NCBI RefSeq assembly: GCF_022802975.1
Contig: NZ_JAFEVZ010000005.1
Coordinates: 62,001-126,000 of the forward strand
Direction of reading: 5' to 3'
Origin: Flavobacterium pectinovorum
Lineage (GTDB): Bacteria; Bacteroidota; Bacteroidia; Flavobacteriales; Flavobacteriaceae
DNA length: 64,000 nt
The number at the start of each line of letters is the position of its first letter. The first letter of the stretch is position 1. Below the pieces are notes generated by a model. That model was not told the DNA's origin. It saw only the letters and a list, made by a program, of their open reading frames with translations, and did no database searches. This document shows positions 41,760-51,380 of the stretch, in pieces. Both the position numbers and the translations under genes were made by a program.

Positions 41760-43895
41760 TTAGCTTTTAATTTTCTCTAAATCTAATAAAAAACTAAATT
41801 CCTTTGCTAAGTCTTTTAAAGCCTGAAAACGACCTGAAGCCCCGCCATGACCTGCATCCATATTAGTATCTAAAAACAGCACCGTATCATTTGTTTTTAA
41901 TTTTCTAAGCTTGGCTACCCATTTAGCCGGCTCCCAATATTGAACCTGCGAATCATGCAATCCGGTAGAAACATACATATTAGGATATTTTTGCTTTTGT
42001 ACATTATCATATGGTGAATACGATAACATATAATCATAATATTTTTTATTATTTGGGTTCCCCCATTCGTCATACTCTCCTGTTGTTAGCGGAATACTAT
42101 CATCCAACATTGTTGTAATAACATCAACAAAAGGAACCTGGGCAATAACGCCGTTATACAAATGTGGGGCTTCATTTATAATAACTCCCATCAAAAGTCC
42201 TCCGGCAGATCCACCCTCTGCATATAAATGTTTAGCAGAAGTATATTTCTCGTTTATTACAAATTTAGAGCAATCGATGAAATCTGTAAAGGTATTTTTC
42301 TTTTTTAACAGTTTTCCATCTTCATACCATTGTCTTCCTAAATCCTCACCTCCTCTGATGTGGGCAATTGCGAATATAAATCCTCTATCTAATAAAGAAA
42401 GTCTGGTAGATGAAAAATAAGTATCCATCGTGATTCCGTACGAACCATATGCATAAAGTAACAAGGGATTTTTACCATCTTTCTCTAATCCTTTACAATA
42501 AACCATCGAAATTGGCACTTTTTCTCCATCTCTGGCCGTTACCCAAACTCTTTCTTCGATATAATTGTTTTTATCAAATTTCCCTCCGAGAACCTCTTGC
42601 TCTTTTAAGATTTCTTTGGTTTTTGTTTTCATATTAAAATCAATTACAGACGATGGTGTCGAGAGTGATTGAAAACTGTAACGTAAAACATCGGTATCAA
42701 AATCAATATTGGTTGTTATATACGCATTATAGGTCTCGCTTCCAAAAGGCAAATAATAGTCCGGTTCGCCATTCCATGGCATGATTCGAATATGATTTAA
42801 CCCATTTGAGCGCTCTTCAACAACTAAGTAATTTTTGAATATTTCAATATCTTCCAACAAAACATCTTCACGATGCGGTATAAGATCTTTCCAGAATTTT
42901 TTCTCAGTTCTGTTCTCAGGCGTTTTCATCAACTTAAAGTTCGTAGCCTTATCTTTATTTGTTAAAATATAAAACGAATCTTCGTAATGTGAAATACTGT
43001 ATTCTAAACCCCGAACGCGCGTTTGAAACACTTCAAATTCTCCATCAGGATTATCCGAATTTAAAATCCTATATTCTGTTGTTAATGTGCTTCCTGAACC
43101 AATAACAATATATTTTCTTGATTTTTCTTTACTTACCGAAACATTAAAAGTATCATCGGTTTCATTAAAAACCAAAACATCAGTAGCTGAATCTGAATTT
43201 AATTTATGCCGAAATACTTTATCAGACCGTAGCGTAACCTCGTCTTGTGTGACATAAAAAATGGTATTGTTATCATTTGCCCAAACTGATTCTCCCGTTA
43301 CATTTTCGATTTTATCCGGCAAAATTTCTCCTGTTTGTAAATTTTTAATCTGAATAGTGTAAATTCTTCTTCCCACAACATCAACAGCAAAGCTGGCAAA
43401 TTTGTTATCAGGACTAACACTTAATCCTCCTAATTTAAAGTAGGCATGATCTTTTGCCAATTCATTGCAATTGAACATAATTTCTTCTTCAGCAGAAAGG
43501 CTTCCTTTTTTTCTGGAAAAAATGGGATAATCCTGTCCTGTTTCAAAACGGGTAATATAGTAATAACCATTATAAAAATAAGGAACAGACGAATCATCTT
43601 CCTTAATTCTTCCTTTCATTTCCTCATACAAAGATTCCTGCAAACCTTTAGTATGTTCAGTCATTTTCTGATAATACTCATTTTCCTTATTCAGGTAATC
43701 AATAACTTCCGGATTTTCTCTGTCATTCAGCCAAAAATAATTATCGATTCGGGTTTCTTTATGTTTTTTTAGGGATTTTGGAATTATTTTGGCCTGTGGA
43801 GCCGGTATATGATTTTGCATTGATTGAGCGTTTGTTTTTATATAAGACAAGGCAAAAATAAGATATAGTGAGTAGAACAGAATTAATTTTTTCAT
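41760..43895 (-). CDS. ptrB: S9 family serine peptidase, oligopeptidase B type
   Basis: The 711-aa protein has a signal peptide (residues 1 to about 23, ALSYIKTNAQS), so it is probably exported. A beta-propeller (about 70-420) precedes the alpha/beta-hydrolase domain. The triad is visible as Ser in GGSAGGLLMG (near 562), Asp in TGLHDSQVQYWEP and His in DAGHGGASGRF. Family members cut short peptides, typically after basic residues. The length fits oligopeptidase B. It stands alone on the minus strand, divergent from ybaB. Confidence 0.9.
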   Translation of the reverse strand: MKKLILFYSLYLIFALSYIKTNAQSMQNHIPAPQAKIIPKSLKKHKETRIDNYFWLNDRENPEVIDYLNKENEYYQKMTEHTKGLQESLYEEMKGRIKEDDSSVPYFYNGYYYITRFETGQDYPIFSRKKGSLSAEEEIMFNCNELAKDHAYFKLGGLSVSPDNKFASFAVDVVGRRIYTIQIKNLQTGEILPDKIENVTGESVWANDNNTIFYVTQDEVTLRSDKVFRHKLNSDSATDVLVFNETDDTFNVSVSKEKSRKYIVIGSGSTLTTEYRILNSDNPDGEFEVFQTRVRGLEYSISHYEDSFYILTNKDKATNFKLMKTPENRTEKKFWKDLIPHREDVLLEDIEIFKNYLVVEERSNGLNHIRIMPWNGEPDYYLPFGSETYNAYITTNIDFDTDVLRYSFQSLSTPSSVIDFNMKTKTKEILKEQEVLGGKFDKNNYIEERVWVTARDGEKVPISMVYCKGLEKDGKNPLLLYAYGSYGITMDTYFSSTRLSLLDRGFIFAIAHIRGGEDLGRQWYEDGKLLKKKNTFTDFIDCSKFVINEKYTSAKHLYAEGGSAGGLLMGVIINEAPHLYNGVIAQVPFVDVITTMLDDSIPLTTGEYDEWGNPNNKKYYDYMLSYSPYDNVQKQKYPNMYVSTGLHDSQVQYWEPAKWVAKLRKLKTNDTVLFLDTNMDAGHGGASGRFQALKDLAKEFSFLLDLEKIKS

Positions 43896-43927
43896 AAAAT
43901 ATTACTTTATTATACACCGTAATAAAC

Positions 43928-43935
43928 TAATTTTG
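43928..43935 (+). promoter_or_regulatory. -7 element upstream of ybaB
   Basis: TAATTTTG matches TAnnTTTG, 26 bp before the ATG at 43961. Confidence 0.5.
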
Positions 43936-43960
43936 TTGAAATAATTTAAAATCAACGAAA

Positions 43961-44281
43961 ATGGATTTAATGGGAATGATGGGCAAACTTAAAGAAACCC
44001 AACAAAAAATTGAAGATACAAAAAAACGCCTTGATACTGTTTTAATAGATGAAGAAAGTGCTGACGGATTATTGAAAATTACAATTACAGCCAGCCGAAA
44101 AGTAAAATCAGTTTCTATTGATGATTCTTTATTAGAAGATAAAGAGCAACTTGAAGATTATTTAATTGTAACCCTAAACAAAGCTATCGAAAAAGCAACT
44201 AGTGTTAACGAAAGAGAATTGGATGCTGTAGCCAAAATGGATATGCCAATGATTCCCGGAATGGATAATCTTTTTAAGTAA
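43961..44281 (+). CDS. YbaB/EbfC-family nucleoid-associated protein
   Basis: The 106-aa DNA-binding protein has an N-terminal helix [18 protein letters not shown], the central strands of the YbaB fold ([20 protein letters not shown]) and a C-terminal helix with MDMPMIPGM, where YbaB has a Met/Gly-rich tail. It works as a dimer that bridges DNA. It is not next to dnaX or recR, its common partners elsewhere. Confidence 0.9.
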   Translation: MDLMGMMGKLKETQQKIEDTKKRLDTVLIDEESADGLLKITITASRKVKSVSIDDSLLEDKEQLEDYLIVTLNKAIEKATSVNERELDAVAKMDMPMIPGMDNLFK

Positions 44282-44293
44282 AACTTTAAAATT

Positions 44294-44345
44294 GTTTCAA
44301 GTTTCAGGTTTCAAGTTATCGCGATACAAACCTGAAACCTGAAAT
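44294..44345. repeat. GTTTCAGGT/ACCTGAAAC short-word hairpin
   Basis: Tandem GTTTCA(A/G)G words (44294-44315) face ACCTGAAACCTGAAA (44330-44344) across TATCGCGATA, itself a palindrome. It lies between convergent ybaB and ltaE and may serve as their shared terminator. Confidence 0.65.
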
Positions 44346-44366
44346 AAAAATAATCTGAAGCAAAAC

Positions 44367-45386
44367 TTAGAACTTTTGAAGCGTTTCAATCACATAGGTA
44401 TGCATAACTTCTTTATAATCTAAGTGCGTAACAACTCTTAGTTTATTATGCCCAAGCGAACTTATCAAAATATTTTTCTGCTTCAATTTTTCAATTAACA
44501 GCTGATCACTATAACCTTCTGCTAAAGAAAAAATCAAAATATTGGTTTCTACAGGTTCAATAGCTGCTACCCATGGTTTTGTTTTTAAAACTGCTGCAAT
44601 TTCCTTTACTCTTCTATGATCTTCAGCCATACGCTCAATATTATGCGCTAAAGCATATAAGCCTGCTGCTGCCAAATAACCAACCTGACGCATTCCGCCC
44701 CCAAGTATCTTCCTGATTCTTAACGCTCTGTGAATATCCGCTTTGGTTCCCAGCAAAATAGAACCTATAGGAGCTCCTAATCCTTTTGACAAACAAACAG
44801 AAATAGTATCGAAAATAGCTCCAAATTCTTTCGGATTTTGTCTTTTTGCGACCAAGGCATTCCAAATTCTGGCTCCATCCAAATGGAATTTCAAATTATT
44901 GGCATCACAAACTTTTTTTATTTCTCTTAAATCTTCCAGCTCATAACAGGCTCCACCACCTTTATTAGTTGTATTTTCTACACAAACTAAACTCGTTAAC
45001 GGACTGTGATAAAACTCCGGATCATTGATTGCCGCAGCTACCTGAGCAGCATTTATCATCCCTCTTTCACCATCTAACAAACAACATGAAACTCCACTGT
45101 TAAAAGAAACTCCGCCGCCTTCATAATGATAAATATGAGCATATTTATCAGCAATTAATTGTTCTCCGGGCTGTGTATGCAATTTAATTGCAGTTTGGTT
45201 TGCCATAGTCCCTGACGGAAAAAAAAGTCCAGCTTCCATACCAAAAAATTCAGCCACTCTGGTTTCTAACTCGATAACCGTTGGGTCTTGCCTGTACACA
45301 TCATCGCCAACATGAGCGTTGAACATATACTGCAGCATTTCATAACTAGGCTTAGTAATGGTATCGCTGATTAAATTTATTTCCAT
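44367..45386 (-). CDS. ltaE: low-specificity L-threonine aldolase
   Basis: The 339-aa PLP enzyme splits threonine to glycine and acetaldehyde. Family features are ISDTITKPSYEM at the N-terminus, FFPSGTMANQTA, HLDGARIWNA (PLP-binding Asp) and SVCLSKGLGAPIGS with the Schiff-base Lys. GGGMRQVGYLAAAG follows. The length is standard. It is divergent from prfB. Confidence 0.93.
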   Translation of the reverse strand: MEINLISDTITKPSYEMLQYMFNAHVGDDVYRQDPTVIELETRVAEFFGMEAGLFFPSGTMANQTAIKLHTQPGEQLIADKYAHIYHYEGGGVSFNSGVSCCLLDGERGMINAAQVAAAINDPEFYHSPLTSLVCVENTTNKGGGACYELEDLREIKKVCDANNLKFHLDGARIWNALVAKRQNPKEFGAIFDTISVCLSKGLGAPIGSILLGTKADIHRALRIRKILGGGMRQVGYLAAAGLYALAHNIERMAEDHRRVKEIAAVLKTKPWVAAIEPVETNILIFSLAEGYSDQLLIEKLKQKNILISSLGHNKLRVVTHLDYKEVMHTYVIETLQKF

Positions 45387-45537
45387 ATTCTAAAAACTAT
45401 ATCTTATTTTTGTAGTGCAAAATTACGTATAACTGATAGTTATTAACAGCTAGTTTTAATAAATTTTAACTTGCCGGTTATCATACATCCAAATTAACGT
45501 AATAATTGCAAAAAACATATAAAACTACTATTAATTT

Positions 45538-46636
45538 ATGACAACAGCCGAACAAGTAAAAGGTATTGTGGAGCGCCTTGGTGCGTTGAGGAGGTATCTT
45601 TGACGTTGATGCCAAGCTAATCGAAATTGCAAACGAAGAAGAAAAAACTTTTGCTCCTGATTTTTGGAACAAACCAAAAGAAGCAGAAATCATTGTAAAA
45701 AACCTTCGAAACAAGAAAAAATGGATCGAAGATTACGACAAAGCTGTCGAACTTACAGACGAACTCCAGCTTGCCTATGATTTTTACAAGGAAGGAGAAC
45801 TTTCTGTTGAAGAACTGGATGAAAATTACAATACAACCCAGCTTCATATTGAAAATATCGAATTTAAAAACATGCTTTCTGATGAAGGAGACAGTTTAAG
45901 CGCCGTCGTTCAGATTACTGCCGGAGCCGGCGGAACCGAAAGCTGTGACTGGGCAGGAATGCTCATGCGTATGTACATGATGTGGGGAGAAAGTTATGGT
46001 TATAAAATCAAAGAGCTTAACTTTCAGGAAGGTGATGTTGCCGGTATCAAAACCGTAACTTTAGAATTTGAAGGTGATTATTCTTTTGGTTATCTGAAAG
46101 GAGAAAATGGTGTTCACCGCTTAGTCCGAATTTCGCCTTTTGACAGTAATGCCAAACGCCATACTTCATTCGTATCGGTTTATGTTTATCCGCTTGTTGA
46201 TGACAGTATCGAAATTGACATTAATCCTGCCGATATCGAAATTACAACATCCCGTTCAAGTGGTGCCGGAGGACAGAACGTAAATAAAGTTGAAACAAAA
46301 GTACAGTTGGTTCACAAACCAACCGGAATCCAGATTCAATGCTCTGAAACGAGATCTCAGCAAGACAACAGACAGCGCGCCATGCAGATGCTTCGTTCTC
46401 AATTATACGAAATTGAATTAAAGAAACAACAAGCACAGCGTGCCGATATTGAAGCCGGAAAAATGAAAATCGAATGGGGTTCGCAAATTCGTAATTACGT
46501 TATGCAGCCTTATAAATTGGTAAAAGATGTTCGTACCGGTTACGAAACCAGCGATGTCGATGGCGTTATGAACGGAAATATAGATCCGTTCCTGAAAGCA
46601 TTTCTAATGATGATGGGACAAAAAGAGGAAGAATAA
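45538..46636 (+). CDS. prfB: peptide chain release factor 2 with programmed +1 frameshift
   Basis: RF2 terminates translation at UGA and UAA. ATG 45538 opens a 21-codon frame that stops at TGA 45601-45603. The classic signal is present: AGGAGG, three bases, then CTT TGA C. Shifting +1 at CTT continues from GAC at 45602 for 344 codons, giving 365 aa, the same as E. coli RF2. The SPF anticodon-like tripeptide (VRISPFDSN) and GGQ ([16 protein letters not shown]) are intact. Low RF2 raises frameshifting and thus RF2 synthesis. The stand-alone frame from 45872 is only the C-terminal part. Confidence 0.96.
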
Positions 46637-46688
46637 TATTTCAGTGTTCAGATCTATAGTATTCAGTCGCAATTTGCATTCACAGTAA

Positions 46689-46717
46689 CTTGAAACCTGA
46701 AACCTGAAACCTGAAAC
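46689..46717. repeat. tandem TGAAACC heptamers
   Basis: Four TGAAAC(C) words in a row lie between prfB and msrB, without an inverted arm nearby. The word is the same as at 44294-44345. Confidence 0.65.
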
Positions 46718-46739
46718 ATTCAACTAAAAAGAAAAAGTT

Positions 46740-47186
46740 ATGATAAAATGGGCAGACGTAATTCATTTTACAAACAAAGGAAATCCAATTCCTGAAAAAC
46801 GAGTAAAAAAAACGGAGGAAGAATGGAAACAGCTTCTAACGCCTGAAGAATTTCAGGTAACCCGTTTAAAAGGTACCGAAAGATCATTCAGCTCTGAATT
46901 ATGCAGTTTGTTTGATCCCGGAATCTACCAATGTAAATGTTGTAGCACTCTGCTTTTTGATGCATCTGAAAAGTTTGAATCAGGAACTGGGTGGCCTTCT
47001 TTTACGCAACCTATCAAAGAAAATGCGATTGGATATCATGCCGATAAATCATACGGAATGATTCGTGTAGAAGTGACCTGTAATGTATGCGATGCACATT
47101 TAGGACATGTTTTCCCGGATGGACCGCCTCCAACCGGATTAAGATATTGCATCAATGCTGTTTCTTTATCTAAAATCAAAGAATAA
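46740..47186 (+). CDS. msrB: peptide-methionine (R)-S-oxide reductase
   Basis: The 148-aa cytoplasmic repair enzyme reduces methionine-R-sulfoxide. Zinc-binding CxxC pairs are YQCKCC (first and last Cys) and CNVCDAHLGHVFPDG. The catalytic Cys lies in LRYCINAVSL. GTGWPSFTQP is the family signature. No signal peptide or MsrA fusion. A terminator follows. Confidence 0.95.
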   Translation: MIKWADVIHFTNKGNPIPEKRVKKTEEEWKQLLTPEEFQVTRLKGTERSFSSELCSLFDPGIYQCKCCSTLLFDASEKFESGTGWPSFTQPIKENAIGYHADKSYGMIRVEVTCNVCDAHLGHVFPDGPPPTGLRYCINAVSLSKIKE

Positions 47187-47193
47187 TTACACT

Positions 47194-47228
47194 AAGCGAT
47201 TCCTTTAAAAGTGAATCGCTTTTTTTTA
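47194..47228 (+). terminator. terminator after msrB
   Basis: AAGCGATTC pairs with GAATCGCTT, followed by eight T. Confidence 0.9.
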
Positions 47229-47517
47229 ATCTTCACTAAACAAAACAATTAACAAAACAAATGTAAGTCAGTACTTAATAATAAAACAAATACTTTACAG
47301 ACCTGTAATTTTCAGGTTAATTATCCTTAAAGCACAATAAACACAACTTCAAATATTAAAAAAGACTCAGTAAATTAATAGTTAAAATGTTATTTTTTCA
47401 ATATTCAAACTTCAATTTTAAACTTTTATTAATAAACTTAAAAATTTAATTAGGTAATTAAATTCTAATTTATTTTATTTGGTGAAAATTAACCCCTAAG
47501 CTCAATTAAATAATTCA
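47229..47517. other. AT-rich intergenic region before lpxD
   Basis: About 290 bp with no ORF. A small hairpin ACCTG-TAATTTT-CAGGT lies near 47300. No clear -7 element was found. Confidence 0.4.
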
Positions 47518-48516
47518 ATGAAATCCTATTCAATTCAAGAAATTAACGAAGTGATTAATGGCGTAATATACGGCTCTACTTCTCAAAGTATAACGGCAAC
47601 CGAGCAATTAGAAAAAGCTACGACTTCTGAAATTTCATTTATAGGAAATAAAAAATACGAAAAATACTGGGCAGCATCAAATGCTTCAGTTGCTGTAGTT
47701 AATGAAGATATTTCTATTGAACCTGGAGAAAACCGTGCTTTTATTAAGGTAAAAAATGCCGATTTGGCTATGTCTCAAATTCTGGCTCTTTTTGCCCCGC
47801 CTACCCCAATATTCCACAATAATATTCATAAAACAGCAACTATCGATGAAACTGCTATCATTAGCGAAGGCACGAGAATTGGTGCCGGCTGCTATATTGG
47901 TCCAAAAGTAGAAATCGGAGCTAATGTTACTATTTATCCAAACGTTACCATTTTAGACGAATGTACTATTGGCAAAAATACAATTATCTGGTCAGGAACT
48001 GTAGTACGCGAACGTTGTCATATTGGTCAGGATTGTATTATTCACCCAAATGCAACAATTGGTGCAGATGGTTTTGGTTTTCGCCCGTGCAGTGAAAAAG
48101 GGCTGGTAAAAATTCCACAAATTGGAAATGTAATCATAGGAAATGGTGTTGAAATTGGAGCAAACTCTTGTGTTGACAGAGGAAAATTCAGCTCAACAGT
48201 TTTAGGAGACGGTTGCAAAATCGATAATTTAGTACAAATTGGACACAACAGTCAACTTGGAAAATTTTGTATTATGGCAGGAAACAGTGGTTTAGCCGGT
48301 TCTGTAACTTTAGGAAATGGCGTTATTATTGGCGGAAGCGCTTCTATAAAAGACCATACTACAATTGGTGACGGAGCTATTGTTGGAGCTGGTTCGGGAG
48401 TTACCGGAGATATTGCAGCAGGCAAAACAATGTTAGGCTATCCGGCAGTTGAAGCCCGTGATGCTTTGAAACAATGGGCTATTTTAAAACGATTGGTTTG
48501 CGATTCTAAAAAATAA
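47518..48516 (+). CDS. lpxD: UDP-3-O-acylglucosamine N-acyltransferase
   Basis: The 332-aa enzyme adds the second 3-hydroxyacyl chain in lipid A synthesis. The N-terminal uridine-binding domain (1 to about 100) includes SEISFIGNKKYEKYW. The left-handed beta-helix of hexapeptide repeats (about 108-305) follows, with the active-site region VQIGHNSQLGKFCIMAGNSG holding the catalytic His. The C-terminal helix is short. It is monocistronic here, not in an lpx or fabZ cluster. Confidence 0.9.
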   Translation: MKSYSIQEINEVINGVIYGSTSQSITATEQLEKATTSEISFIGNKKYEKYWAASNASVAVVNEDISIEPGENRAFIKVKNADLAMSQILALFAPPTPIFHNNIHKTATIDETAIISEGTRIGAGCYIGPKVEIGANVTIYPNVTILDECTIGKNTIIWSGTVVRERCHIGQDCIIHPNATIGADGFGFRPCSEKGLVKIPQIGNVIIGNGVEIGANSCVDRGKFSSTVLGDGCKIDNLVQIGHNSQLGKFCIMAGNSGLAGSVTLGNGVIIGGSASIKDHTTIGDGAIVGAGSGVTGDIAAGKTMLGYPAVEARDALKQWAILKRLVCDSKK

Positions 48517-48540
48517 TTTCAAAACTTAAAAATATACAAA

Positions 48541-48570
48541 AAACAGAAGTCCGCTTCTGTTTTTTTTGTT
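48541..48570 (+). terminator. terminator after lpxD
   Basis: AAACAGAAG pairs with CTTCTGTTT around TCCG, followed by T. Confidence 0.9.
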
Positions 48571-48650
48571 TTTGGAAATTTAAAACCCTTTAAAACTAAC
48601 TTCTATTTTGTAAATTAGCCAACAGTATTTTGCAAAAACATCAATATCTT

Positions 48651-50279
48651 ATGGACTTAAACTTCAATAAAAACGAAGATCATAATAAACTATTACTTTC
48701 CGAATTAAAACAAAAATTTGCCAAAGTAAAATTAGGCGGAGGCGAAAAACGCATTCAGAAATTACATGCTGAAGGTAAAATGACAGCTCGTGAACGTATT
48801 GATTATTTGTTGGATGAAAATTCTAAAAGTATCGAAATTGGTGGTTTTGCCGGAGAAGGAATGTATGCTGAACATGGCGGTTGCCCCTCTGGCGGAGTCG
48901 TGATTAAAATAGGATATATTCGGGGAAAACAGTGTATTGTGGTTGCCAATGATGCAACCGTTAAAGCTGGCGCATGGTTTCCTATCACTGGAAAGAAAAA
49001 TTTACGTGCACAGGAAATTGCCATAGAAAACAGATTGCCCATTATTTATTTGGTAGATAGTGCCGGTGTTTATTTGCCGCTTCAGGATGAAATTTTTCCG
49101 GATAAAGAACATTTCGGACGAATTTTTAGAAACAATGCCCAAATGAGCAGCATGGGAATCACTCAGATCGCTGCCGTTATGGGAAGCTGTGTTGCCGGAG
49201 GAGCCTATCTTCCTATTATGAGTGACGAAGCTTTGATTGTAGATAAAACCGGAAGTATTTTCCTTGCCGGAAGTTATCTGGTAAAGGCTGCAATTGGAGA
49301 AACTATTGATAATGAAACTTTAGGCGGAGCTACAACCCATTGTGAAATCTCAGGCGTGACAGATTATAAAGCAAAAGACGATAAAGACGCCTTAGATAAA
49401 ATAAAAAATATTGTAGATAAAATTGGGGATTTTGATAAAGCCGGCTATAACCGAATCAAAACTGAGAAGCCTGCTTTAGAACCTAAGGATATTTACGGAA
49501 TCCTTCCAAAAGCCAGAAACGAGCAATACGACATGATGGAAATCATCAATCGTTTAGTAGACAATTCTGAATTTGAGGCTTACAAGGACGGCTACGGACA
49601 ATCTCTAATTACCGGTTATGCCAGAATTGACGGTTGGGCTGTTGGAATTATTGCCAATCAAAGAAAAGTCGTAAAAACCAAAAAAGGCGAAATGCAGTTT
49701 GGAGGCGTTATTTATTCAGACAGTGCTGATAAAGCCACCCGATTCATTGCGAATTGCAATCAAAAGAAAATTCCATTGGTTTTTCTTCAAGACGTTACAG
49801 GTTTCATGGTTGGTTCAAAATCGGAACATGGCGGCATCATAAAAGACGGCGCTAAAATGGTAAATGCGGTAAGCAACTCTGTGGTACCAAAATTTACAGT
49901 TATTGTCGGAAATTCTTATGGAGCCGGAAACTATGCTATGTGCGGAAAAGCCTATGATCCCAGACTAATATTTGCCTGGCCAAGTGCAGAACTTGCTGTT
50001 ATGGGAGGAACTCAGGCTGCAAAAGTATTAGCTCAAATTGAAGCTTCTTCGCTTAAAGCTAAAGGAGAAGTTGTAGATGAAGCCAAAGAAACGGAGTTAT
50101 TCAATAAAATAAAAGCACGTTACGACGAACAGACTTCACCGTACTACGCTGCTTCAAGATTGTGGACTGATGCTATTATTGATCCTTTAGACACACGTAC
50201 CTGGATTTCTATGGGAATCGAAGCCGCCAACCATGCTCCTATTCAAAAACCATTTAATCTGGGTGTTATTCAAGTTTAG
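48651..50279 (+). CDS. acyl-CoA carboxylase carboxyltransferase (beta) subunit
   Basis: From ATG 48651 the protein has 542 aa of the biotin-dependent carboxyltransferase family (methylcrotonyl-, propionyl- or geranyl-CoA type). The N-terminal crotonase-like lobe contains KMTARERIDYLLDE, GGCPSGGVV and IIYLVDSAGVYLPLQ. The C-terminal lobe contains PLVFLQDVTGFMVGSKSE and VVPKFTVIVGNSYGAGNYAM. The AEHGGCPSGG and QDEIFPDKEHFGRIF features favour methylcrotonyl-CoA carboxylase and thus leucine breakdown. The biotin-carrying alpha subunit is not in the window. Confidence 0.85.
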   Translation: MDLNFNKNEDHNKLLLSELKQKFAKVKLGGGEKRIQKLHAEGKMTARERIDYLLDENSKSIEIGGFAGEGMYAEHGGCPSGGVVIKIGYIRGKQCIVVANDATVKAGAWFPITGKKNLRAQEIAIENRLPIIYLVDSAGVYLPLQDEIFPDKEHFGRIFRNNAQMSSMGITQIAAVMGSCVAGGAYLPIMSDEALIVDKTGSIFLAGSYLVKAAIGETIDNETLGGATTHCEISGVTDYKAKDDKDALDKIKNIVDKIGDFDKAGYNRIKTEKPALEPKDIYGILPKARNEQYDMMEIINRLVDNSEFEAYKDGYGQSLITGYARIDGWAVGIIANQRKVVKTKKGEMQFGGVIYSDSADKATRFIANCNQKKIPLVFLQDVTGFMVGSKSEHGGIIKDGAKMVNAVSNSVVPKFTVIVGNSYGAGNYAMCGKAYDPRLIFAWPSAELAVMGGTQAAKVLAQIEASSLKAKGEVVDEAKETELFNKIKARYDEQTSPYYAASRLWTDAIIDPLDTRTWISMGIEAANHAPIQKPFNLGVIQV

Positions 50280-50398
50280 TATACAACATTCTCAAAATAC
50301 GTTAAAAAAATAGTAAAAAACTTATTTTCAGCTACTTAAAAATAAATATTTCACTAAAAATCAGTAACTTAGTATATAATTTTTAATCACGTAGTATC

Positions 50399-50821
50399 AT
50401 GGAAAATGTAAAAAGTTTGAATAAATGGGCAAATTCGCACACTTATTTACCAGTAGATTTAATACGTATTGTTTTGGGTGTTTTTTTATTTATGAAAGGA
50501 ATTTCATTTGTAACCAATGCTCAGTATTTGCATGATTTAATTTCTCCTATTGATCAGTATGGAGGCGGAATGTTTCTTTTGCATTACATAGCGCCTGCAC
50601 ACATGATTGGCGGAATAATGATTGTTTTTGGCTTACTTACCCGCTGGGCAATTGCAGCACAGTTACCCATATTATTTGGTGCCGTTCTTGTAAACTTTAT
50701 GGGACGTATGCACTCTGAGAGTTTAGTTTTAGCAATAGTAGTATTATTACTTTGTATTTTCTTCCTTTTTTATGGAGGAGGAAAACATTCTGCTGATTAT
50801 TACTTCAAAATGCAGCAATAA
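50399..50821 (+). CDS. DoxX-family membrane protein
   Basis: The 140-aa protein has four predicted membrane helices, with the family's N-terminal LIRIVLGVFLFMKGISFV and central HMIGGIMIVFGLLTRWAI. DoxX-family proteins are linked to redox or stress membrane complexes, with no firm role. It is monocistronic and followed by a strong terminator. Confidence 0.82.
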   Translation: MENVKSLNKWANSHTYLPVDLIRIVLGVFLFMKGISFVTNAQYLHDLISPIDQYGGGMFLLHYIAPAHMIGGIMIVFGLLTRWAIAAQLPILFGAVLVNFMGRMHSESLVLAIVVLLLCIFFLFYGGGKHSADYYFKMQQ

Positions 50822-50827
50822 CATACC

Positions 50828-50864
50828 TTATCCTCAACTTTTATTAAGTTGAGGATAATTTTTA
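50828..50864 (+). terminator. terminator after the DoxX gene
   Basis: A perfect 13-bp stem TTATCCTCAACTT / AAGTTGAGGATAA with a 5-nt loop is followed by T-rich sequence. Confidence 0.92.
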
Positions 50865-50922
50865 AGAAGTTATTAGCACTTTAAATTTCTTTAATTGTGT
50901 TTTATGAACTAAATTCGCCTCC

Positions 50923-51270
50923 ATGAATTGGATTCGTAAAACCGTTATTTTTGTATCACTTTTGATTATGGGGCTTTTTGCTGCTCAGGCAAACGAATTT
51001 CCTGTGCAAAAAACCGAAAGTCAAAAAACGGACAGCAATTTCTCTAAAGATATTACCGATTCATCAGCATTCATTCAGCCTCAGGGCAATTATCAATTTG
51101 CTGCCAGTATCAAAACAGATTATCCGATCGTAATTAAATGGTTTGATTCGTTATTGCCTGTTCTTTCACAGCATGAAACGATTAAAGCTACCTTCGACTT
51201 AACGCATCAATTTTCAATTCAGAGCAAAAAAATAACATTATTGCTCTATGCCTTCCACTTTTTTTGGTAG
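50923..51270 (+). CDS. small exported hypothetical protein
   Basis: The 115-aa protein has a clear signal peptide (residues 1 to about 23, cleavage after AQA or AN). The mature part is polar (FPVQKTESQKTDSNFSKDITD) and ends in an aromatic LLLYAFHFFW. No family is recognised. Monocistronic. Confidence 0.55.
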   Translation: MNWIRKTVIFVSLLIMGLFAAQANEFPVQKTESQKTDSNFSKDITDSSAFIQPQGNYQFAASIKTDYPIVIKWFDSLLPVLSQHETIKATFDLTHQFSIQSKKITLLLYAFHFFW

Positions 51271-51380
51271 ATAAATCCCTGAAATTTTAAACGAAAAGAA
51301 ATCTTTCCCTCTAACTTGTGAAACTGTTTCTTTTCGCAAAAACTTTTTACAATTTCATATTATTTATCAAATTTCAAAAC

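Noticed and set aside
45481-45847. Overlapping minus-strand frames opposite prfB
   Set aside because: Explained as antisense shadows of the 5' part of prfB, which is hidden from simple ORF calling by the frameshift.
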